In this document: piece after piece, positions 1 through 8,422 of the stretch
Layout of the letters: each line of letters opens with the position of its first letter
How positions within the stretch are numbered: position 1 is the first letter of the stretch
NCBI GenBank assembly: GCA_020161855.1
Contig: JAIUNJ010000007.1
Location: forward strand, 1 to 64,000
DNA length: 64,000 nucleotides
Reading direction: 5' to 3'
Origin: Pseudomonadota bacterium
Lineage (GTDB): Bacteria; Pseudomonadota; Alphaproteobacteria; Rhizobiales; Aestuariivirgaceae
Program-made: the position numbers and the translations under genes
The notes under the pieces: generated by a model
Told to the model about the DNA's origin: nothing
The model's database searches: none
What the model saw: only the letters and a program-made list of their open reading frames with translations

Positions 1-2379
1 CAGGGCCTGTCGCTGCCGGCCGGCATGTCGTTCGGCACGTTCGAGGTCATCCAGGCCGCCGTGTTCACCGGCGTCATGGGCGCGGCGCTTCTGTCTGCGA
101 TCTGGCTGATCCGCGAGCGCGGCCGCATCGCGTCGGACAATCTCGACCTGCGCGGCCGCATCGCCGAACTGTCGACGGCGCTGCAGCGCTCCGAGGCTCT
201 GCTCAATCTCAAGGACCAGCGCCTCGTCGTCTGGATGAAGGACAACCCCAAGCCCGACATCGTCGGCTCGCTGAGCCTGACCGCCGGCGTGCCGGAGGAA
301 CGCGCCCAGTTCCTCGCCTTCGGCCGCTGGCTGAGCCCCCGCTCGGCGGCGGCGCTCGAGCGCGCCGTTTCCGATCTGCGCGGCGGCGGCAGGCCGTTCG
401 AGATGGTGGCCGAGACGCAGAACGGCGCGCTTCTGGAGGTTCATGGCCGTTCTTCGGCGGCGAACGCCGTCGTCCGTTTCCTGTCGCTGTCGGATGCGCA
501 GAAGGCGCATGGGCGGCTGAAGGCCGACCACGCCTTGCTGGCGAGCGAGAACGATACGATCCGCTCGCTGCTCGACGCTCTGCCGCTGCCGTTCTGGCTG
601 CGCGAGGACAATGGCCGGCTGCGCTGGGTCAACCGCGCTTTCGCCAGCGCGGTCGATGCGAGCGACGGCGAGGCTGCCCTGCGCGACGGCAAGGAACTGC
701 TACCGACGAATGCGCGCGACGCGATCGCGCAGCATCACCGCGGCCAGGCCGTCTACGAGCAGACCGTGTCGACGGTCGTCGGCGGCGACAGACGGCTGTT
801 TTCAGTCACCGATTTTTCCGCCGGCGAGCTCAGCGCCGGCATCGCCACCGACTCGACCGAGATCGAGACCGTGCGCGAGGAGCTGCGCAAGGTACAGCGC
901 AGCCATTCCGAGACGCTCGACCAGCTCACCACCGCGGTCGCCATCTTCGACGCGTCGGAAAAGCTGCGCTTCTACAATCAGGCGTTCCAGAAGCTGTGGG
1001 ACCTCGAAGCCGCTTTCCTCGAAAGCGCGCCGGCGAACGCGATGCTGCTCGACCGGCTGCGCACCGACGGCAAGATCGCCGAGCAGCCGGAATGGCGGCG
1101 CTGGAAGGACGGCGTGCTCGCCGCCTACCGCGCCGTGCAGACGCAGGAGGACTGGTGGCACCTGCCGGACGGCCGCACACTGCGCGTGCTCGCCACGCCG
1201 CATCCGACCGGCGGCCTGACCTGGATCTTCGAGAACCTGACCGAGAAGATGGACCTCGAGAGCCGCTACAACGCCGCCGTGCGCGTGCAGGGTGAGACGC
1301 TGGACAATCTGGCGGAAGGCGTCGCCGTGTTCGGGCCTGACGGACGGCTGCGGCTGTCGAACCCGGCCTTCGCGAAGCTCTGGGGCCTGTCGGACGACCT
1401 GGCGAAGGCCGGCACCCATATCGCCGCCATTCGCGGCGCGTGCGACCTCGTCGCGCGCACCAGCCCCTGGGCCGGCTTCGTCTCCGATGTCACCGGCTTC
1501 GCCGACGAGCGCCGCGACCGGCACGGCGAGACCGAGCTGAACGACGGCAACGTGCTGCGCCACGCGCTGATCCAGTTGCCGAACGGGCAGGTGATGATGA
1601 CCTTCGTCGACGTCACCGATACCGTGAACATGCAGCGCGCGCTGAAGGACAAGAACGAAGCGCTGCAGGCCGCCGACCAGTTGAAGAACGACTTCGTCCA
1701 GCACGTGTCCTACGAACTGCGCTCGCCGCTGACCAATATCATCGGCTTCGCCGAGCTGATGGGTCTGCCCGACACCGGGCCGCTGACGCCGAAGCAGCGC
1801 GATTACCTCAACCATATCGGCTCGTCCTCGGCGGTGCTGCTCACCATCGTCAACGACATCCTCGACCTCGCCACCGTCGACGCCGGCATCATGGAGCTCG
1901 ACATCGGCGAGATCGATGTCGACCAGATCGTCAAGCAGTCGGTGGAGCTGGTGGCCGAGCGCGTGCGCGAGCATGCGCTCTCGATCGAGACCGATCTGTC
2001 GGCCGCGCCGCAGCGCATGGCGGCCGACGAGAACCGGCTGCGGCAGGTGCTGTTCAACCTGCTCAGCAATGCGGTGAACTATGCGCCCGACGGCAGCACG
2101 ATCACCATCGCCTGCAAGGGCCTGCCCGGCGCGGTGGAATTCTCCGTGCGCGACGAAGGTCCGGGCATTCCACCCGAGGTGCTGGACACGGTCTACCGGC
2201 GTTTCGAATCGCGGACCAATGGCGGCCGCAGGCGCGGCGCGGGCCTCGGCCTGTCGATCGTGAAAAGCTTCGTCGAGCTGCACGGCGGCGAGGTGGTGAT
2301 CGAGACCACGCCCGGCAAGGGAACACTGGTCACCTGCCGCTTCCCGACCGCGACGGCCATTCGCCCGGCGGCGGAATAG
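1..2379 (+). CDS. divL: DivL-like PAS sensor kinase with Tyr in place of the phospho-accepting His (5' partial)
   Basis: The frame is open from base 1, so the true start probably lies left of the window; the first ATG is at 25 (784 aa from there). An N-terminal membrane segment (about residues 8-30 from that ATG) is followed by a coiled linker, several PAS-like domains (about 180-540), a dimerisation/acceptor helix and a C-terminal HATPase domain with an N box (RLRQVLFNLLSNAVNYAP), a G1 box (DEGPGIP) and a G2 box (GAGLGLSIVKS). The acceptor helix reads HVSYELRSPL where ordinary kinases have SHELRTPL, so Y563 replaces the histidine. That substitution is the hallmark of DivL, which in Caulobacter works through CckA in cell-cycle control. 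The next gene is a tsaE start, which I recall as a usual neighbour. The role is inferred from family. This gene looks G+C-richer by eye than the rest of the window and may come from the other side of the 2.5-kb junction. Confidence 0.82.
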   Translation, partial: QGLSLPAGMSFGTFEVIQAAVFTGVMGAALLSAIWLIRERGRIASDNLDLRGRIAELSTALQRSEALLNLKDQRLVVWMKDNPKPDIVGSLSLTAGVPEERAQFLAFGRWLSPRSAAALERAVSDLRGGGRPFEMVAETQNGALLEVHGRSSAANAVVRFLSLSDAQKAHGRLKADHALLASENDTIRSLLDALPLPFWLREDNGRLRWVNRAFASAVDASDGEAALRDGKELLPTNARDAIAQHHRGQAVYEQTVSTVVGGDRRLFSVTDFSAGELSAGIATDSTEIETVREELRKVQRSHSETLDQLTTAVAIFDASEKLRFYNQAFQKLWDLEAAFLESAPANAMLLDRLRTDGKIAEQPEWRRWKDGVLAAYRAVQTQEDWWHLPDGRTLRVLATPHPTGGLTWIFENLTEKMDLESRYNAAVRVQGETLDNLAEGVAVFGPDGRLRLSNPAFAKLWGLSDDLAKAGTHIAAIRGACDLVARTSPWAGFVSDVTGFADERRDRHGETELNDGNVLRHALIQLPNGQVMMTFVDVTDTVNMQRALKDKNEALQAADQLKNDFVQHVSYELRSPLTNIIGFAELMGLPDTGPLTPKQRDYLNHIGSSSAVLLTIVNDILDLATVDAGIMELDIGEIDVDQIVKQSVELVAERVREHALSIETDLSAAPQRMAADENRLRQVLFNLLSNAVNYAPDGSTITIACKGLPGAVEFSVRDEGPGIPPEVLDTVYRRFESRTNGGRRRGAGLGLSIVKSFVELHGGEVVIETTPGKGTLVTCRFPTATAIRPAAE

Positions 2380-2385
2380 CATAGT

Positions 2386-2535
2386 ATGGACGAGATTTCC
2401 GTCGCGCTGGCAGACGAGGCGGCGACCACGCGGCTCGGCGCCGATCTGGCGGCCGCGGCGAAACCCGGCGATCTTTTCGCGCTGCACGGCGACCTCGGCG
2501 CGGGCAAGACGACGCTGGCGCGCGGCTTCATCCGC
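2386..2535 (+). pseudogene. tsaE: 5' fragment of tsaE (tRNA t6A biosynthesis ATPase)
   Basis: The first 50 codons match TsaE, the ATPase that helps TsaB/TsaD make the t6A modification of tRNA. The Walker A loop is intact (GDLGAGKTTLARGF), but the frame then changes identity at residue 50. Everything after FIR, including the conserved PTFTLV-type segment, Walker B and the rest of the roughly 150-aa family length, is absent. TsaE is normally essential, so an organism with only this copy should not live. The fragment should therefore be read as a broken gene or an assembly edge. It starts 6 bases after the divL stop, as in an operon. Confidence 0.8.
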
Positions 2536-2538
2536 GTT
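2524..2538 (+). other. Chimeric junction between tsaE and an M32 carboxypeptidase gene
   Basis: The single open frame 2386-2988 joins the N-terminus of TsaE to the C-terminus of an M32 peptidase with no stop or frameshift. The residues at the seam, GFIRVDADEV, can be read as the end of the TsaE segment (ARGFIR) and as the usual M32 stretch (FIRVDADEVTYP). Both parents could therefore share about 9-12 identical bases here. Short shared sequence is what a k-mer assembly misjoin or a microhomology deletion would leave. Base composition also appears to drop across the seam. Confidence 0.7.
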
Positions 2539-2988
2539 GATGCCGACGAGGTGACCTATCCCATGCACGTGATCCTGCGTTTCGAGATGGAGCAGGAGAT
2601 CATCAGTGGGCGGATGAAAGCGGCAGATATCCCGGAAGCATGGGATGCCAAGATGCGCGCCTATCTGGGGCTGTCGACCATCGACAACATGAAGGATGGC
2701 CCGATGCAGGACGTGCACTGGCCGGGCGGCGCCTTTGGCTATTTCCCGAGCTACACGCTGGGGGCACTGCTGGCGGCCCAGCAATGGGCGGCGATCCGGC
2801 GGGTGCATCCATCCGTCGACGACGACCTGCGCAAGGGCGATTTCGCGGCACTCAACGATTGGCGCCGCAAGAACATCTGGGAGAAGGCGTCGACGCTCTC
2901 GACCCCCGATCTCATCCGTGCCGCAACGGGCGAGGAACTCTCGGCCAAGGCCTTCATTTCGCATCTCCGGAAGCGTTACACCGGATAA
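2526..2988 (+). pseudogene. 3' fragment of M32 family (Taq-type) metallocarboxypeptidase
   Basis: From residue 48 of the fused frame onward the protein is the last third of an M32 carboxypeptidase. Recognisable segments are VDADEVTYPMHVILRFEME, DVHWPGGAFGYFPSYTLGAL and a C-terminus ending LRKRYTG. Full-length family members are about 500 aa; here only about 153 residues remain. The HEXXH zinc-binding motif, which lies upstream of this segment, is missing, so the product cannot be a working peptidase. It has no start signal of its own, because translation would enter from the tsaE start at 2386. It may be the edge of an intact gene in the true genome. Confidence 0.82.
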
Positions 2989-3018
2989 GCCTTTGATCCT
3001 GAATAGTGAATTTAATGC

Positions 3019-3047
3019 TTGACAGGCGCGCGGTGTTTCACTAGATT
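3019..3047 (+). promoter_or_regulatory. Sigma70-type promoter upstream of the PLP decarboxylase gene
   Basis: TTGACA at 3019-3024, a 17-base spacer, and TAGATT at 3042-3047. It lies in the 244-base gap between the M32 remnant and the decarboxylase start, leaving a leader of roughly 180 bases. No other feature was seen in that gap. The boxes are strong; the long leader is the main doubt. Confidence 0.55.
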
Positions 3048-3232
3048 TGTGGACAATCCAGAACCGCGCCCGGATTTCCGCCAGCAATAGTCCTGCAAGC
3101 CCAAGAGGACGACGTGGCGGGGGCCCTGCGCCTTCGGGATCAACTTTCACTTCAGGTGGCCTATCGAAGCGCTCCCTCGACGCCAGCCCCGGGTTTCCCT
3201 AGGCTGTCACTGCGGGTTCGCCGGAGGTTTGC

Positions 3233-4648
3233 ATGACACCTTACGAAATCAGGCGTCTCTTCACGATTGCGCATGAACGGGCCGTGCGTTTCCGGACCGA
3301 GCGTGACCTCTGGCCCCAGTCGCCGCGCCAGAACTACGCGGCCTGCCGTGCCGACTTCGACGCCGCCCTGCCGGAAGACCCGGTGCCGCCCGAAGAGGTG
3401 ATTGCCGAACTCGCCGACAGGGCCGAACGTGGCCTGCAGATGTCGACGGGTCCGCGCTTCTTCGCCTGGGTCATCGGCAGTTCCCATCCCGTGGGCGTTG
3501 CCGCCGACATGATGGTCAGTGCATGGGGGCAGAATACCGGCAACCATCAGGCCGCTCCCTCGGCCTCTGCCGCCGAAACGGTGACGGCAAAATGGCTACT
3601 TGAGCTTCTGCATCTGCCGGGCCAGGCCTCGGTGGGTTTCGTGACGGGTGCCACGGTCGCCAACATGGTCTGCCTGGCTGCGGCGCGCGGTGAGGTGCTG
3701 CGCAGGGCCGGGTGGGATGCTGACTCACAGGGCCTGTTCGGCGCACCGCCGGTGAGCGTGCTGATCGGAGACGATGCACATACCACGGTGTTCTCGGCCT
3801 TGCAGTTTCTCGGCCTCGGACATGACCGCGTGGTGCGTGTTGCGACCGACGCGCAAGGCGCGATTGTGCCGGCAGCCTTTGCCTCGGCGCTGGCGGAGGT
3901 GAGCGGTCCTTCGATCGTCATCCTGCAGGCGGGGCAGATCAACACGGGTGCCTGCGATGCCTTCGCCACGCTGATCCCGCTGGCGCATGGCAAGGGCGCC
4001 TGGGTTCATGTCGATGGTGCCTTTGGCCTGTGGGCGAGGGCCAATCCCGGCACTTTCGCGCTGACGGAAGGCATGGAGCAGGCGGACAGCTGGGCGACCG
4101 ATGGCCACAAATGGCTGCAGACGCCCTACGACAGCGGCTTTGCCATCGTGAAGGACGAAGTGGCGCATCGCCGGGCCATGACCATTGCCGCAAGCTACCT
4201 CCCGATGACGGCGGAGGGGGAGCGCGACCCCACGCATTACGTGCCGGAACTTTCACGGCGGGCGCGGGGCTTTCCGGCCTGGGCCATGATCAAGGCGCTG
4301 GGACGCAGCGGCATTGCAGAGATGGTCAACCGCCACTGCACGGTCGCCCGCAGCATGGCACAGGCACTGGCACGGGAACCGGGCGTGGCTGTTCTCAACG
4401 ACGTGGTGATGAACCAGGCCATCATCCGCTTCGGCGCGGACAAGGACGTGGCCGAAGGTGACGCCATCACCCAGAAGACCATCGCCCGCATCCAGCAGGA
4501 CGGCGAATGCTTCGCCGGGGGTGCCCGCTGGCGTGGGCAGCAGGTGATGCGCCTCTCGGTGATCGGCTTCGACACGGACGAGGCCGAGGCCGAGCGAAGT
4601 GTTGCGGCAATGCTGCGCGCCTACCGCAACGTGCGTCAATCCGGTTGA
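3233..4648 (+). CDS. Group II PLP-dependent amino acid decarboxylase family protein
   Basis: A 471-aa pyridoxal-phosphate enzyme of the aromatic-amino-acid/glutamate decarboxylase superfamily. The PLP lysine is K293 in ATDGHKWLQTPYDSG. Upstream segments fit the fold: a TGGATVAN-like cofactor loop (FVTGATVANMVCLA) and WVHVDGAFG, whose Asp contacts the pyridine nitrogen. The start is chosen at ATG 3233 because GGAGG sits at 3223-3227. The gene stands alone, and its stop is 3 bases from the convergent copA stop. The substrate cannot be told from the sequence; tyrosine, tryptophan, DOPA or another amino acid are all possible. It is soluble, without a signal peptide. Confidence 0.85.
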   Translation: MTPYEIRRLFTIAHERAVRFRTERDLWPQSPRQNYAACRADFDAALPEDPVPPEEVIAELADRAERGLQMSTGPRFFAWVIGSSHPVGVAADMMVSAWGQNTGNHQAAPSASAAETVTAKWLLELLHLPGQASVGFVTGATVANMVCLAAARGEVLRRAGWDADSQGLFGAPPVSVLIGDDAHTTVFSALQFLGLGHDRVVRVATDAQGAIVPAAFASALAEVSGPSIVILQAGQINTGACDAFATLIPLAHGKGAWVHVDGAFGLWARANPGTFALTEGMEQADSWATDGHKWLQTPYDSGFAIVKDEVAHRRAMTIAASYLPMTAEGERDPTHYVPELSRRARGFPAWAMIKALGRSGIAEMVNRHCTVARSMAQALAREPGVAVLNDVVMNQAIIRFGADKDVAEGDAITQKTIARIQQDGECFAGGARWRGQQVMRLSVIGFDTDEAEAERSVAAMLRAYRNVRQSG

Positions 4649-4651
4649 GCG

Positions 4652-7006
4652 CTAGATCCTGGTGCGCCGCAGCCGCAGCGCATTGGCGATGACGCTGACC
4701 GAGGACAAGGACATGGCCGCGGCGGCAATCACCGGCGACAGCAGGATGCCGAAGACCGGATAGAGAATGCCGGCGGCCACCGGCACCCCGGCAGCGTTGT
4801 AGACAAAGGCAAAGAACAGGTTCTGGCGGATGTTGCGAAGCGTGGCGCGCGACAGGTTGCGGGCCCGGACGATGCCCATCAAATCGCCCTTGAGCAAGGT
4901 GATCTGGGCGCTTTCCATGGCAACGTCAGTGCCCGTGCCCATGGCGATGCCGACATCGGCTGCGGCGAGGGCAGGCGCGTCATTCACGCCGTCGCCCGCC
5001 ATGGCAACCTTGCGGCCCTCCGCCTTGAGACGCTGGACAATGGCGGCCTTCTGATCGGGAAGCACTTCGGCCTCGACGGCGGCAATGCCCAGGCGGCGGG
5101 CGATGGCATCCGCCGTCGTCCGGTTGTCGCCGGTGAGCATGATGACATCGACCTTCTCGGCACGCAGGGCCGCCAGTGCTTCAGGTGTTGTCGCCTTAAC
5201 GGGATCGGAGATGGCAATGACACCGGCCACCTTGCCGTTGATGGCGACGAAGATGGCTGTAGCACCGTCGCGGCGGGCGGCCTCGGCGGCAGCGGCAAGC
5301 TCGTCAGTGGCAATGGAAAGTTCTGCGAGGAACTTCACATTGCCAATGGCGAGGCGCTTGCGCTCGACCATGCCGATGGCGCCTTTGCCGGTGGGTGAAT
5401 CGAAGCCCATCACCTTGGCCAAGGCGAGGCCCCGGGCCCTGGCGGCGGAGACGATGGCAGCGGCGAGCGGGTGCTCACTCGCCTGCTCGACGCTGGCGGC
5501 GAGGCGCAGCATTTCGCCTTCGTCCTGGCCCGGAAGCACGGTGAGGCCCGTGACCGAGGGCTTTCCTTCGGTCAACGTACCGGTCTTGTCGATGACCAGC
5601 GTGTCGATCGCGGCCATATGCTCCAGCGCCTCGGCATTCTTGATGAGGACGCCGGCCTGGGCACCGCGGCCGACACCGACCATGATCGACATGGGCGTCG
5701 CAAGTCCGAGGGCGCAGGGACAGGCAATGATGAGGACGGCAACGGCCGCGACCAGGCCATAGGTGAGGCGCGGCTCCGGCCCCCAGATCGCCCAGGCAGC
5801 AAAGGCAGCAAGGGCGACGAGGAGAACGAGTGGCACGAACCAGCCCGAGACCTGATCGGCAAGGCGCTGGATGGGGGCACGGCTGCGCTGCGCCTCGGCC
5901 ACCATCTGCACAATGCGGGCGAGAACCGTGTCGCGCCCCACCTTGTCGGCCGTCATGACGAAACCGCCGGAGGCATTGAGCGTGCCGCCGATAACGCGGT
6001 CGCCCTGTGCCTTGGAGACGGGAAGCGATTCACCCGTCACCATCGACTCGTCGACGACACTTTGCCCTTCCGCGACGATGCCATCGACAGGCACTTGCTC
6101 GCCCGGCCGCACACGCAGGCGCTGGCCCTTGACGATCTCCTCCAGCGGCACGTCGTGCTCGCTGCCGTCATCGGCAATGAGACGGCCTGTCTTGGGTGCA
6201 AGTTTCAGCAACGCCTTGATGGCATTCGAGGTGTTGTCACGGGCGCGGAGCTCCAGCACCTGGCCAAGCAGGACCAGCACAGTGATGACGGCGGCGGCCT
6301 CGAAATAGACGGGCACCGAACCGTCATGCCCGCGAAAGGCGGGCGGAAAGAGGCCGGGGGCAAAGGTGGCCAGCACGCTGTAAGCCCAGGCGACGCCAGT
6401 GCCCAAGGCAATGAGCGTGAACATGTTGAGATTGCGGGTGACGAGCGATTGCCAGCCGCGCACGAAAAAGGGCCAGCCGGCCCAGAGCACGACAGGCGTT
6501 GCCAGCGCAAACTGGATGAGGTTCGAAGTGGCGGGCATCACGAGGCTGTGAATGTTGAAGAGATGGCCGCCCATCTCGAGCAGGAACACCGGCAACGCCA
6601 GGGCGAGGCCGATCCAGAAGCGCCGCGTCATGTCGGCGAGTTCATGGTTGGGGCCTGACTCCGCGGTGACGACGAGCGGTTCCAGCGCCATGCCGCAGAT
6701 CGGGCAGGTGCCCGGTCCATTCTGACGCACTTCGGGGTGCATGGGGCAGGTGTAGATTGCATCCGTGGGCAGAGCCTCTTTCGCTGCGGCGATGAGGGCG
6801 GGATCGAGGTAGCGCTCGGCATGGCCCACAAACTTGCTGCGGCAGCCGGCGCCGCAGAAATAGTAGGTTTTGCCAGCATGCGTGGCCTTGTGCGGTGTCG
6901 CGTGCGGATCGACGCTCATGCCGCAGACCGGATCGATCTCGGTTTTTCCAGTGTGGCCATGGCCATGGCCGTGGGCGTCGTGGTGATGGTGGTCGTGGCC
7001 GCTCAT
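4652..7006 (-). CDS. copA: Copper-exporting P1B-type ATPase with His-rich tail, YHS and HMBD metal-binding domains
   Basis: A 784-aa heavy-metal pump. In order: a His-rich N-terminus ([15 protein letters not shown]), a YHS domain ([10 protein letters not shown] then YYFCGAGC), a heavy-metal-binding segment ([24 protein letters not shown]), about eight membrane helices, an actuator domain (TGES), the CPC ion motif at C429-P430-C431, the phosphorylation motif DKTGTLTEG with D473, and a [10 protein letters not shown] hinge. The classical GMTCxxC HMA domain is not present. CPC points to Cu(+) (or Ag) export to the periplasm. Start ATG 7006 is preferred over upstream in-frame codons because a GAGGAG ribosome site precedes it and the CueR promoter at 7038-7068 lies directly upstream. 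It is divergent from cueR. Confidence 0.93.
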   Translation of the reverse strand: MSGHDHHHHDAHGHGHGHTGKTEIDPVCGMSVDPHATPHKATHAGKTYYFCGAGCRSKFVGHAERYLDPALIAAAKEALPTDAIYTCPMHPEVRQNGPGTCPICGMALEPLVVTAESGPNHELADMTRRFWIGLALALPVFLLEMGGHLFNIHSLVMPATSNLIQFALATPVVLWAGWPFFVRGWQSLVTRNLNMFTLIALGTGVAWAYSVLATFAPGLFPPAFRGHDGSVPVYFEAAAVITVLVLLGQVLELRARDNTSNAIKALLKLAPKTGRLIADDGSEHDVPLEEIVKGQRLRVRPGEQVPVDGIVAEGQSVVDESMVTGESLPVSKAQGDRVIGGTLNASGGFVMTADKVGRDTVLARIVQMVAEAQRSRAPIQRLADQVSGWFVPLVLLVALAAFAAWAIWGPEPRLTYGLVAAVAVLIIACPCALGLATPMSIMVGVGRGAQAGVLIKNAEALEHMAAIDTLVIDKTGTLTEGKPSVTGLTVLPGQDEGEMLRLAASVEQASEHPLAAAIVSAARARGLALAKVMGFDSPTGKGAIGMVERKRLAIGNVKFLAELSIATDELAAAAEAARRDGATAIFVAINGKVAGVIAISDPVKATTPEALAALRAEKVDVIMLTGDNRTTADAIARRLGIAAVEAEVLPDQKAAIVQRLKAEGRKVAMAGDGVNDAPALAAADVGIAMGTGTDVAMESAQITLLKGDLMGIVRARNLSRATLRNIRQNLFFAFVYNAAGVPVAAGILYPVFGILLSPVIAAAAMSLSSVSVIANALRLRRTRI

Positions 7007-7037
7007 GACGGTCTCCTCAAGTCTGCACTTGACGCTC

Positions 7038-7068
7038 GCCATAGACCTTCCCATCATTGGAAGGTCAA
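7038..7068 (-). promoter_or_regulatory. CueR-type copA promoter with overlapping dyad operator (19-bp spacer)
   Basis: Reading toward copA: -35 TTGACC (plus-strand 7063-7068), a 19-base spacer, and -10 TATGGC (7038-7043). Inside the spacer is a perfect inverted repeat, GACCTTCC (7044-7051), 7 bases, GGAAGGTC (7059-7066). MerR-family activators act on exactly this over-long 19-base spacing, untwisting the DNA when metal binds, and the ACCTTCC-N7-GGAAGGT dyad is the known CueR site type. The same operator sits just upstream of cueR, so autoregulation is likely. Confidence 0.9.
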
Positions 7069-7081
7069 GAGGAGTTTCCCC

Positions 7082-7483
7082 ATGAATATCGGCAGTGCCG
7101 CCAAGGCCTCCGGCGTCTCGGCCAAGATGATCCGCTACTACGAGGAGATCGCCCTGCTGCCCGCGGCGAAGCGCACGGCAAGCGGCTACCGCGATTATGG
7201 GCAAAGCGATGTGCACCGGCTGCAGTTCATTCACCGGGCCCGTGACCTGGGTTTCTCGGTCGAGCGCATCCGGCTGCTGCTGCAACTCTGGAACGACCGC
7301 AAGCGGCCAAGCCGCGAGGTGAAGAGCATCGCCACGGCGCATATTGCGGAAGTCGAAGACCAGATCCGGCGTATGCAAGGCTTGCTCAAGACCCTGCGGC
7401 ACCTGGCGGATGCCTGCGACGGCGATGGACGGCCGCACTGCCCGATTCTCGAGGATCTGGCTGAACAGGGGCGGGCACATTGA
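7082..7483 (+). CDS. cueR: CueR/HmrR copper-responsive MerR-family regulator
   Basis: A 133-aa regulator. The N-terminal winged helix ([21 protein letters not shown]) is followed by a dimerisation helix and a C-terminal metal loop CDGDGRPHC, a C-X7-C spacing that matches the Cu(+)-binding pair of CueR. The protein should activate copA when cytosolic Cu(+) rises. Start ATG 7082 is supported by GAGGAG at 7069-7074; longer frames begin inside copA and are rejected. It is divergently arranged with copA across a 75-base gap that contains the operator. Confidence 0.92.
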   Translation: MNIGSAAKASGVSAKMIRYYEEIALLPAAKRTASGYRDYGQSDVHRLQFIHRARDLGFSVERIRLLLQLWNDRKRPSREVKSIATAHIAEVEDQIRRMQGLLKTLRHLADACDGDGRPHCPILEDLAEQGRAH

Positions 7484-7576
7484 CGGCCCGCTGCCGCCTT
7501 GTTCAGGCCTTGTTCAGCCGCTGAGGTCGATCACAGGCTCATCGTTCGACTCGTTCACGGGAACAGGGAGAGTGGC

Positions 7577-7771
7577 ATGAAGACGCGTTTTCGACTGTGG
7601 GCAGCGCTGGCCTGGCTTCTGGCCATGTTCAACTTCTCGCTGGCCAGCGCCAGCGACGCCAGCGACCGCGATGAACTCATTTCCGCGCAGGACAGCAGCG
7701 AAGTTGCTGACAGCGTCGACACTCCGGCACCCAAGGGCATGACCCGCCACCGCCATTCCGACCTGTTCTGA
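7577..7771 (+). CDS. Small secreted protein of unknown function (64 aa)
   Basis: Begins MKTRFRLWAALAWLLAMF, a good signal peptide with likely cleavage near ASA-S (about residue 25). That would leave a mature peptide of about 40 residues, acidic in the middle (SDRDELISAQDSSEV) and ending with a short basic, His-containing tail (TRHRHSDLF). AGGGAG precedes ATG 7577. I do not recognise a family. Its position next to cueR/copA and the two tail histidines could suggest a periplasmic metal link, but that is speculation. There is no cysteine. Confidence 0.5.
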   Translation: MKTRFRLWAALAWLLAMFNFSLASASDASDRDELISAQDSSEVADSVDTPAPKGMTRHRHSDLF

Positions 7772-7840
7772 AGGAGGCTGCCGCAGGGCGCTCTCCCGGG
7801 CTAGACTTGCGCGACATGCGAGTCCCGCCGGGAGATGCCG

Positions 7841-8422
7841 ATGACAACGCCGCAGCCGCCAAAGGCAAATGAAGCCGAACCTGCCTCCGCCGTGAAACGC
7901 CACGCCGTCAGCGACAGCGGTTTCAAGTCGCTCTCCCAGGAGGAGCGCCGGAGCCTGGCCCAGCTCATCCGCCGGGCAAGAGTCTCGCGCAATGTGCATT
8001 CCGATCTTGAAGGGCAGCGCAGCCTCGGCGAGCGCCTCTCCGACGCCGTGGCAGCCTTCGGCGGCTCATGGACCTTCATCATCATCTTTTCAGGGGTGCT
8101 GCTGTCCTGGTGCCTGCTCAATACAGTGGTGCTCGCGGCAGGGGCCTTCGATCCCTATCCCTATGTGTTCCTCAACCTCGTGCTTTCCACCATCGCGGCG
8201 GTGCAGGCGCCGATCATCATGATGTCGCAGAACCGGCAGGCATCGCGCGACCGCGTGGTGCAGCAGCACGATTATGAAGTAAACCTGAAGGCCGAGATCG
8301 AGATCATGGCGCTGCACGAGAAGATGGACGAGTTGCGGCTGAAACAGTTCGGCGAGCTTCTCACCATCCAGCAGCGCCAGATCGAAATGCTGACCCACCT
8401 GATCGAAGGACGAAAGACATGA
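7841..8422 (+). CDS. DUF1003 family membrane protein
   Basis: A roughly 193-aa protein matching the DUF1003 pattern: a charged cytosolic N-terminus, the typical LGERLSDAVAAFGGSWTFI entry to two adjacent membrane helices (about residues 75-130), a short loop with DPYPYVFLNLVLS, the signature AAVQAPIIMMSQNRQ, and a long amphipathic C-terminal helix. The family function is unknown. ATG 7841 is preferred over ATG 7835 because GGGAG at 7830-7834 is at the right distance only for the later codon. The stop overlaps the next start (ATGA at 8419-8422), so the two are probably translated together. Confidence 0.85.
   Translation: MTTPQPPKANEAEPASAVKRHAVSDSGFKSLSQEERRSLAQLIRRARVSRNVHSDLEGQRSLGERLSDAVAAFGGSWTFIIIFSGVLLSWCLLNTVVLAAGAFDPYPYVFLNLVLSTIAAVQAPIIMMSQNRQASRDRVVQQHDYEVNLKAEIEIMALHEKMDELRLKQFGELLTIQQRQIEMLTHLIEGRKT

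Noticed and set aside
802-3150. A 782-codon open frame on the minus strand opposite divL and the chimeric gene
   Set aside because: It follows the codon periodicity of the plus-strand gene in G+C-rich DNA, has Arg/His/Gln-rich composition, no recognisable domain, and even runs across the junction.
5471-6658. A 395-codon plus-strand frame opposite copA
   Set aside because: Shadow frame; the opposite strand carries every P-type ATPase motif.
7007-7480. N-terminal extension of copA to 7480 (942 aa)
   Set aside because: The extra 158 codons lie opposite cueR and across the CueR promoter; the ribosome site and His-rich N-terminus support the start at 7006.
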